The position numbers and the translations under genes are program-made. Source: Reticulitermes lucifugus (Eukaryota > Arthropoda > Insecta > Blattodea > Rhinotermitidae). From it: a stretch of DNA of 64,000 bases. This document shows, piece after piece, positions 56,301 to 64,000 of this stretch. The notes below the pieces were generated by a model. That model searched no databases. It saw nothing but the letters and a program-made list of their open reading frames with translations, and had not been told where the DNA came from. Each line of letters opens with the position of its first letter. The first letter of the stretch is position 1. The DNA lies in NCBI GenBank assembly GCA_026260175.1, contig JAKCWW010000654.1, positions 1 to 64,000 of the forward strand. Reading direction: 5' to 3'.

Positions 56301-59300
56301 AAATTCTCAGTTCCAATAAAGCTAAATACATCGAGAATATTGAACTGTTCTTCATTATTTTCTCATCCCTAATGTAACCACTGCAGAAAAGAATGAATAT
56401 TGCCACCGAGGCATTAATTTTTTTAACTTAATTACAAGTGAGGAGACAGTTTTTAAGATACGTCTTTCAAACATTCTCAGATGTTATGAGTACCCAATGA
56501 GCATATCTGCAAATTTTATACGAATTGTTGTTGCAATGTAACTGTGTTACGTAACACTGTAAAACTAAAATACTTCAATTTCAAGGTGGCATGTTTTCAT
56601 TTACAGGGTGCTAAGAGAATGACAGTGAAAATCGAGAGGATAATAATGACAGTGTTGGCAGTAATGTTAATCATGATTATCTATTGAGATGGACTAGATA
56701 TATTAATGGAATGAATGATGCCAATATTACTAGAAATCTACCTTTCAATAAGCCTCAAAGGTGAAACCAAGACTAAGGTAGGTGCATGACAATAAGACAT
56801 ATATATTGGAAAGATGGGAGTTTGTAAATGCAAGTTTAAGTTTATCAGGAATGTTAGGAGGACTGGCAAGGTGAAGGCTGAAATTGAACTTACAACCAGG
56901 AAAGAGGGAAGTAAATCGGGAGGACTGGAAAGTTCAGCTTAATGAATCTCTAATAAAATGTCTCAATTAATAACCAAGAGAATAAATATCAAGGAAATAA
57001 TGACAAAGAAGACAAGCACATTTTAAACATATTTTCCTTCAACTCTATCCACTTGGCTAATTTTGTTGCAACTATTACAATTTAGCCCTGTTCCTTTAAT
57101 CTACTAATTTAGACAACTCTTTTGTTTCATAAAAGTAGACAATTTCTTGAGCAACCAAGTAACTATCACAGATTCAGGGAAGATCTTACACCATGGAGTT
57201 ATGATACTTCACATAGTATGACATGCACCCTTCTTCCTTGAAACAATTGCCTAAAATCTGCAAATATCTTGCAGTCCAAACAAAGAGCAGATCTTTTCTT
57301 CAAATTTTCCACCTCAAATCTGGGTGCATCTTGTAGTCCAGGAAATATGGTAGTTTCCTTGCTGTTAGTCAAATACGCACCGCACGGGAAAGAACAAGAT
57401 ATGCAGCAAGAGAAAGAAGCAGCATCCCATTGGCCACCATAAAGTAGACAAATGCACTGATTGTAGAAGAAGCTCCAAGGCATAAGGAAGCAATCTCTGC
57501 CAAGGCTGCAAAGATCCCACCCAAAGCCTGGCCACTCACTACTGCTGTGATGTAGCGGGATGAGAACTTGCCCACTATACCAAACAAACCACCCTGTAAT
57601 ATTGCACTTGCAACTGGAAAACAGAGACAACACAAGTGTGTCATTAGTCACCATATCATACTATTTCTCTGACATGCTTTTGTATATGAAACTTTTCATG
57701 GTACGAATTACTCATATAACCTCAGAGGTCATTCATAATAAATAATTTCAATGTACTATACAGAACTGGTGGGAGACATATTCTTGTAACTGTAATATTA
57801 TTCATTCTGTACACTATTTAACAAACTATCTTATAATAACCAACCAAACGCACAATATGTCGATGTAAGTTAATATGTTTTACATTTTAAATATAAAAGT
57901 ACATTGATGTATTGTGCACTTGGTTAGTTATTATAAGATGGTTTATATTCCTGCACATTTGACATGAAAAGTTAACTTCTTTGAGAGTAATAATTTTAAA
58001 CCCTTAATTCTCCTCAATTTAGCTCAACATAACAATTATGTTTCTAGACGATATTTCAAATATAATTTACTTGGTTTTTACTTTACTGAAAAGTAGCTTA
58101 TATCAGCAAATTAAAGATTCTGAGTATGTCACAAATAGAATGATTTTGAGCCCCTAACTGTTATATTAAGTCTACTGTAGTACTTGAGAGTAACTGTCTC
58201 AAACACAACACAATGTATAAAGATCTTACAGTGGCTACAGATTTCACATTACAAATCCTTCTATACTCTCAATATTTATTAAAATAATTTACAAAATGCA
58301 TTTAGACTTTCCTGTAATGAGAGTTAAAATCTGGACCATAAATACAAGATACTGTCAAAATCCACATTGGAGTTATTACACAAGGACTTTAGGTAGACAG
58401 ACAAAGAAAGATAACAATAAATGTTGTTATGAGATACATATAAATATGCATATAACATAGACAGTTTTCCAATTTCATTCTATTAATATGGAAAGTTTTG
58501 TGATCCTCACTGCCCTAAAAATTCCGAGACATGTAACATGACAGTATATTTGTGGGTTTATTTATGCCCAAAATAAAACCTCTCAGTACACTCTATCGTT
58601 TGACATCAGATAACAAAAAAACTGGTATTTTAAAATGTTCATAACCAAGACAGTAGTATTAGAACTCACAAATAGAGGAGGTCTGGAAAGGCTAAGACAA
58701 AATTAGTACCTAGAAATAGGTCAATAGATTTTACTTATATTCTCTTACATATGGAGGGTACGAATTCAAATTATATTGCACAGGCTAGTATTTTAAAGTG
58801 TTAATAAATGTCTTTTCTAGACACATGTAACTGATGCTAAGAAAGTTACATAATATGTATTCCCTTGGTGCAAATAAGCTGGTATGATATTTGGAGTTTG
58901 CAGTGAATGTTGTAATATTGTGTACATTATTTAATTAATTTTTCTATAACTTTCTGTAAAAAATTTCATTAAAATTTCTTATTATAATGTAAGACGGATC
59001 CACTGTTAATCATACCTGGAAACTACGGTGAAAACTTCAGCAGGAAGTCAAAATATTGGGTATTTAATACGAAATGAAATAACACAATGTGGCCTCCACT
59101 ACCAATCAAATTGATATAACATCATGCAACTTAACTGCATATAAATTCGTGCTGCATTATCACAATACACAGTAGTGTATTCAACATTCAGTACTGCTAA
59201 ATTTACAAATTTCTTATAATAATTCTGGTAAAAAACACATTGATGTGCATGTGTGCACATGAATTAGCTGTTGCATTTGCACACACAACATACTTACTGT

Positions 59301-62300
59301 TAAGCAACACCACCGAGACCAGAGTAATGCCGAAGAACAGTTCCTGCCCTGCAATATACACAGCACAAGGTTATTAAAGAAATTATGTCCTGTGCCCTCT
59401 TCCCCTAAAGTTTACTTAGCCTCTCACTTACTATATGGCCAATTGATTTTATGCTTATTTCAATTACCCTAACCATACTCAAATGTTATGTGAAACAGAA
59501 ACTTAGGATTAAATATTTCAAAACTTTTCTGCGCAAGTTTTGAGGGTTTCACAGCAGTGTGGTTGAGGATTCTGTTCCTCTGGCATCACTGGGCAATCAG
59601 TTCCTGACATTCCTTCAAAACATTAGGAACTGAATACACACTGACAGTTAATTCTCTGCATATTTAGAAGATTTCTGAGTACTGACTTTTCAAATATGTT
59701 CATGCACAATAATGTATAAAATAATTCTTATCATTTCACCACAGTCTGCGAACGTCTTATTGTGTAACTTACGTTTCTACTCAGATAATATTTTCAAATC
59801 CATCTGTTCTCTTTAGTGCCCACTTCTCAAATCCTTAATTTCTGTAATTTTTCAAATTTAAAATAATGAACAAAACTACATCCTTTTTACAACATCCTTC
59901 TGACCATAGAATAATGTAACTTTCATCTTGACTCTGTTATTTTCTTCAGATCAAAATATTCCTCTCACAACTCAGTTTCCACTTGTTTCCTAAATACAGA
60001 GTAATACATATAAAATGGCATGCTCAATCATATACTTACAAGAATCTGTATCCACTTCCACAAGGACTGTGGTCAACACAAATAAAAGGAAGATGCATGA
60101 GAGTGAACCAATCATTCTAATTTGGAGTGAAATTCTGGAAGAAAAAAAAAAAAATTATCATGATCATTTTGTACAACTACAGAAAATGTGTATACAGTAA
60201 TGACTGTTTGAACATTGACTTACTTGTGGCTGAGTAATGTGTTAAGAATGAGGAAGAGTGTGTTGGGAATAGTAGATGCAACACTCAGGTATGCTGTAAA
60301 GCCTGCCTGAAGTTCTGTCCTGTTGTCCTTATCCGAAATATTTGCATGAACATCACGGAACTTGTACATCCAGTACTTGAAAAACAAATTAATGTTACTT
60401 TTAAAAAGAAAGCACTGAAAGTGAAATGCCCACTTTTTAAATTTTTATCATTCAAATGTTTTTCATCCTGCTCATTCTAAGTCTCGTTTAGCAAAAAATA
60501 CCTTTTGTGTGTGTATGTGTGTGTGTTTATTAAGTATGTACTGCCCATGTTAATTTAGGCACGATTTACAATGACAAAATATTACAATAAATTTTAATTA
60601 CCAAGAAAAGGGCAGGAGCAATATTATCTTCATTAACACTGCTAAACATCAAAATTATTTTGAGCAGAAGTGCTGGTGTTTCTGTGACAGAATTCTTGTT
60701 CATAACACTGAAACGGTTAATGCTTAATTTTCTGAGTACTTAAAAAATATGTTATCAACTCCCAAGGTTAAGTTGAAATGATAAAGACATCTGTTGACCA
60801 GTGACATATCAGGTCTAGTGGAAGGGCATAGAATGCCTTCCAATTACCGTTCTGTTAGACCTGACCTCTGGAACAGGATTCACCACTGATGCTGACAGTG
60901 AATGAAAACATGGGAAAGAGAGTAATAATTAATATCAGAAAGGGTACAAAAGGGTAGGTTGCATCTCTTAAAGCCTACTTTAAGGCCACCTCCAATTTCA
61001 TCACAAACAAGGCTGTAGAGACTGACTCACATTGGTACAAACATCATATCTAATGTGAAGCAAATGCAACAACCCAATTCCAGCAGATGTAGTCATGACA
61101 GAATAATTATTACACTTGGAAAATGTAATACTATTTCAAGATGAACAAGTCATCTGGTGTGGAGAAACTGCTGCGTCCTATTGGTAATCATCATTCATCT
61201 TAAGTTTTAAGTGTAGTTGAAGCTTCAGTTTTAATTATTCCATGCATTTAAAACATGTACAAGAACACTACTTAGTGGGTTATAAACTCAGCAACCAATC
61301 AGTGAATCAGTTTTGCAAGAATAAGGATGCATCATGAAGTTCTGAAAGGAAGCTGACCCAGTTTGATATAAATATAATAAACAATGAAAACTCAGCAGGA
61401 AGTCAATTTATGTCTTACAACACACATGAATACTGGGCAGGGAGAAAATGGTGGCACAATTAAAATTTCAAAACTACAAAGAATATCACTAACAACAAAA
61501 TTAATTCTACTGTCTACTTTTCATCTTTCTCCTCTATTTGCAAGTATCATTTTACTCATATCTTACTTTTGCTATATTTAAACTTGTCTTATGCACATTT
61601 TATATAGCAATCCACATGAACTGTATTAAATTTAATTATGAAGCACTTTGTATGACAGGTGACCACTCAATAAACTATATTTTCAATATCAGCAGTTATG
61701 ATACACATCTGAAATGTATATAAACAGTATATAACACTTTGCTGCTAAAATGACTGATTATATTATTGCACTATATCTAAATATTATAATTAAATACACA
61801 ACTGAGAAGAAGCTGTTACTCATTAAAAATACTTCATCGGTCATGCAATATGCTCGAAGATTATAAACAAACATAAAAGCTACTAAATAAATGTTATATG
61901 ATATGTAAATAGAAACTCACATCATCTGCAGTAATAAAAAAATTCCATGGAAGCAATGTTGTCATTCCCAAAAGATAAAATATTAAGTAGGCCAAGTTGT
62001 ATCTGGAATGACATAAGTCACAATTACAATGTAAAGCCATGTTATTCTTGTCATTATAGTTCATGGATATAAATGTCTAATGAGTTAATCAATATCACAT
62101 GACATGTAATCACTGAGATGCCAGATGCTGAATACTCTCTGATTGTTTTGCTTTAGTCAGCATGATTCATTAAATAAACAGCAGCACATGTGTTCTATGT
62201 AATTAAAAATAATATTAGTCAACTCCTGAATGCATAGCCGATATTGACTGTCTTACAAAACAAATTTGAAAGTACCTATCACTTGGTTCGCGTATTTTAA

Positions 62301-62442
62301 AGAATGGTTTCAAGTCTTTTGTCACAACAACATGGTCATCTTGGTGATCGCCACATCGATTTGCTTCCAAGACTTCATCTTCGAAGTCACTTTCACTCTC
62401 ACTCTGTTGGAGAAGTGGTCTGGTGTTGACGGAGTAGTCCAT
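53245..62442 (-). CDS. ENT: Equilibrative nucleoside transporter (ENT/SLC29 family), complete
   Basis: Eleven coding exons join in phase to 472 residues: 62276-62442, 61921-62002, 60224-60375, 60040-60134, 59298-59348, 57381-57613, 55762-55887, 54749-54863, 54305-54390, 53951-54150 and 53245-53356. ENT proteins are usually 450-480 residues with 11 membrane helices and move nucleosides down their gradient across the plasma membrane. The sequence has P74-W75-N76 in helix 1, two N-glycosylation sites (N95, N101) in the first extracellular loop, QGGLFG (189-194), SGQALGG (209-215), D357-x3-R361 in helix 8 (the substrate-site Asp/Arg pair of human ENT1) and SNGYLANIALICVPK near the end. All key positions are kept, so it should be active. 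The call fits ENT1/2-like better than the acid-adapted ENT4, but I cannot name the exact insect orthologue. Confidence 0.96.
53951..54150 (-). CDS. ENT: ENT exon 10: helices 9 and 10
   Basis: This encodes residues 370-435. VVAVLSLLRVAFIPLLLLCN and then YYILIIVLFGLSNGYLANIA hold the R-FIPLL and SNGYL signatures. Confidence 0.96.
54305..54390 (-). CDS. ENT: ENT exon 9: helix 8 with D-x3-R
   Basis: This encodes residues 341-369. YFVPVVGYLIFSTCDYVGRI carries D357 and R361, equivalent to human ENT1 D341/R345, which contact the nucleoside. Confidence 0.96.
54749..54863 (-). CDS. ENT: ENT exon 8: helix 7
   Basis: IWVYGFAEWMTFFVTLAMYP (from residue 303) is helix 7 with the F-T-AMYP motif. GNSKPWNG follows in the extracellular loop. 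Confidence 0.95.
54940..55115 (+). mobile_element. tRNA-headed SINE-like repeat
   Basis: A box A-like CTTAAGGAGTTAGATGCC and box B-like AGGTTCAATCCCTGAG lie in tRNA-like spacing, followed by a body with GTTCGGCAAGTTTCTCTCCA. It sits in ENT intron 7. Promoter boxes are still near consensus. Confidence 0.6.
55560..55660 (-). repeat. Degenerate family A SINE piece
   Basis: CATGCTATGCCTGCTTTACC and GGATAGGAGGCTGAGTTAGT follow the order of the reference copy at 34950, but many bases differ. Confidence 0.35.
55762..55887 (-). CDS. ENT: ENT exon 7: large cytosolic loop
   Basis: VFFRFHMLDKVQTSTMQYEP through ISYKSILNK (residues 261-302) forms the polar loop between helices 6 and 7, the least conserved part of the family. 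Both edges are phase 0. Confidence 0.93.
55888..57380. other. ENT intron 6, no gene seen
   Basis: A repeat-like stretch at about 56815-56960 shows imperfect GGAGGACTGG duplications. The rest, including 56000-56780, shows nothing I recognise. Confidence 0.45.
57381..57613 (-). CDS. ENT: ENT exon 6: helices 4-6
   Basis: This encodes residues 183-260. QGGLFGIVGKFSSRYITAVV and SGQALGGIFAALAEIASLCL carry the QG-LFG and GQ-LGG signatures of the transport core. The donor is GTGCGT, phase 0. Confidence 0.96.
57823..57945. mobile_element. Short foldback element, about 45-bp arms
   Basis: AAACTATCTTATAATAACCA at the left pairs with the complement of TTAGTTATTATAAGATGGTT at the right. The GCACAAT-TGTCGATGTA interior also pairs. 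The total length of about 120 bp is typical of a MITE. Confidence 0.7.
57946..59297. other. Remainder of ENT intron 5, no gene seen
   Basis: This is very AT-rich, with no repeat units or coding signal that I can identify. Confidence 0.45.
59298..59348 (-). CDS. ENT: ENT exon 5: 51-base exon, helix 4
   Basis: This encodes WQELFFGITLVSVVLLN (residues 166-182). It is small but required by the phase of exons 4 and 6, and it supplies the conserved N at the end of helix 4. Confidence 0.88.
60040..60134 (-). CDS. ENT: ENT exon 4: helix 3
   Basis: This encodes residues 134-165. It begins ISLQIRMIGSLSCIFLLFVL, the R-rich cytosolic turn and helix 3. The acceptor has a 13-T tract. Confidence 0.92.
60224..60375 (-). 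CDS. ENT: ENT exon 3: first extracellular loop and helix 2
   Basis: This encodes residues 84-133. NIS at 95-97 and NRT at 101-103 are glycosylation sequons in the loop. GFTAYLSVASTIPNTLFLIL is helix 2. Confidence 0.94.
60376..61920. other. ENT intron 2, no gene seen
   Basis: A short TG-rich patch lies at about 60504-60529. The rest is unrecognised AT-rich sequence. Confidence 0.45.
61921..62002 (-). CDS. ENT: ENT exon 2: transmembrane helix 1
   Basis: YNLAYLIFYLLGMTTLLPWN followed by FFITADD (residues 57-83) is helix 1 with the PWN-F signature. The donor is GTGAGT, phase 0. Confidence 0.95.
62276..62442 (-). CDS. ENT: ENT exon 1: cytosolic N-terminus
   Basis: The ATG at 62442 opens MDYSVNTRPLLQQSESESDF. 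An in-frame TAG lies just upstream, so no earlier start is possible in this exon. The tail is acidic and Ser-rich with a dileucine, which could serve sorting. A TTTTAG sequence upstream suggests a 5' UTR intron. Confidence 0.88.
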
Positions 62443-64000
62443 TCTTCCCACCTACTTACTAAAACATACACAAAGGACAGAAAAAATTAACAGTTTTATT
62501 TAAGATCAAAACAGTTATACAGTAAATAATCCTCAACAAGAAAGCAGGTTATAAAATTGCGTAAAACTTCAAAATTATGCATGTTTAAATCTTTTAAGAT
62601 AGGAATAATGAAAGTACTTTTCTTTCTTCATGCTCCCAAATTTTCAAATGAGCATAACTTTTGTTACAAGCTTCCAAGGCTTTGCCCATTTACCCTGTTA
62701 AGGTAGGTCTGAAGATGAAGATACGTATGGAACAATGGTGGAATGATATTAATAAGGGAACACCAAAGTACTCAGTGGAAAACCTGTCCCAGTGCCACGT
62801 TGTCCACCACAAATCCTAGTCCATGCTTGAACCTGGGGCACCATGGTAAGAGGACAGTGACTACCTACCTGAGCCATGGCATGCACTTTCAAGATTGAAA
62901 CTCATCTAAACAGTATATAAAAATTCAGTTCTACTTCACACAGAACAAATTCCATTTCCATTATAAAGTTCAGTTAATTAATGCCATTGAAGGAAATAAC
63001 TGCTGTTTGTTCTGAGACTTAAGAAACACACAAATACCCTATGTGGACAAAATTCAGAGTTCTTAAGCTCTGCAACAGATGGCATATAGAGTTAAAACCA
63101 GCCATTACACAGTTAATGTAACTATCTGCAAACTCGCACAAAGGTTCAAGGGTTGACATACACCACCAGTTACCTGTATAGCTAAAGTTAATTCAGTTAT
63201 GTCCTAACCTACACTAGGTTCAATCACAATAAAAATTTTCCAGTCCTATACTCAGTAAAGATGGCAAAATATGTAGCACATAAAAATTGAGTTACTGAAA
63301 ATAATTATTTAAAAAAACATGTAGTATGAACAAAATAGGAATGCATGTGACACAAAATGCTTTCTCTTATTAAAGGATACCACAGTTTTCATAAACATGT
63401 TTTTCAATCTGTCAGTCTTTATCTAAATGTGTCTTAAAATGTTATTATGTTACTTGTGTGAACCAGTATCCATTTTGCCCAGTCTGTATCAGAACCGAAT
63501 ATCATCTATTTAAAAACAGCACAAGCACAGCCCAACATACCATTCAGAATGCTCTCTTTCAGACTGCCTTGATTGCAAGGATCATACATTTCATATTTAA
63601 CATGCCCCAGAAGTAAAAATCATAATAGGATTATCAACACTACTTTTTTTCTGAAATCCTAATTTCACGTTGATATGTAACACATATTCTCACAACATTT
63701 CCGAACACCTCTCCAATTATGAGAGAGCCTACAACTTCTTTTAGCAAGACAGTGCAACAGCTCACATCAAAATCAATTCTATGTGTTTTCTAATGTATTA
63801 ATTCTTTACCACATGCAATTTTTTATTTAATTAAAAATCATACCATCATAAAGCAATATATCATTTAATTAAAAAATCATACTACCAAGCACAGCATATA
63901 ATTCTGAATGCTTTCCTTTTATTGCCGTCAGTGCAAGGATTATCACTATGTGCTCTTTCCTCTAACATGCTCCCAAAAATACAAATCACACTAGATTAGG
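62443..64000. other. Upstream of ENT; promoter not resolved
   Basis: This holds a repeat at 62690-62885. It probably includes a 5' UTR intron of ENT, but I cannot place the first exon or a promoter. Near the right edge, imperfect direct repeats occur (AATTAAAAAATCATACTA and AAGCA-AGC-ATA blocks at 63820-63900). Confidence 0.45.
62690..62885 (-). mobile_element. tRNA-headed retroelement copy
   Basis: Read on the minus strand, GCCATGGCTCAGGTAGGTAG looks like a tRNA box A head, and CCCCAGGTTCAAGCATGG holds a box B-like block 40 bases on. The body GGCACTGGGACAGGTTTTCC is common in insect repeats. Confidence 0.5.

Noticed and set aside
57199-57654. Minus-strand 151-codon frame as a separate gene
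   Set aside because: It is the wrong frame over ENT exon 6; the frame with QGGLFG and GQALGG is the real one.
1-64000. CRISPR arrays, operons or bacterial genes
   Set aside because: No short direct repeats with unique spacers; genes have spliceosomal introns. The window is eukaryotic.

Overview
The window looks like nuclear DNA from an insect. It is AT-rich, has long introns with GT-AG splice sites, and has dense interspersed repeats. All three genes are animal genes with insect-like sequence. Many repeats resemble families I recall from cockroach and termite assemblies, so a polyneopteran (Blattodea-like) source is my best guess, but that is inference from memory. Three N-runs (10031-10049, 24392-24432, 41779-41812) are assembly gaps.

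All three protein genes lie on the minus strand. (1) 2264-10701: the first six coding exons (368 codons) of an LRPPRC/bsf-type mitochondrial PPR RNA-binding protein. It opens with a mitochondrial presequence, and its 3' part runs off the left edge. (2) 15063-40921: a complete Tango1 (MIA3/TANGO1) gene. Fifteen coding exons join in phase to 1549 residues: signal peptide, luminal SH3-like domain, a 2.2-kb acidic luminal exon, a transmembrane helix, two coiled-coil blocks and a proline-rich Sec23-binding tail. (3) 53245-62442: a complete equilibrative nucleoside transporter (ENT/SLC29). Eleven coding exons join in phase to 472 residues and carry the diagnostic PWN, QGGLFG, GQALGG and DYVGR motifs. 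These exon models were built by hand from splice signals, reading-frame phase and family resemblance.

The rest is intron and intergenic DNA filled with old mobile elements. There is an internally deleted mariner (31847-32716), an internally deleted Tc1-like element with long inverted repeats and a DUF4817-like N-terminus (about 27415-28322), four short hAT-like non-autonomous elements, several foldback elements, tRNA-headed SINEs, LINE 3' fragments, minisatellite-like arrays and microsatellites. The intergenic spaces (10702-15062, 40922-53244, 62443-64000) contain no convincing additional gene.

The three genes have unrelated roles: mitochondrial mRNA stability, bulky-cargo export from the ER, and nucleoside uptake. 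Their shared orientation suggests no operon-like link. The most unusual non-genic signal is a recurring module, a CTGANGA-like box followed by a GC-rich hairpin and then (G/A)AAA, in several unrelated-looking repeats. It resembles a decayed hammerhead-ribozyme core.
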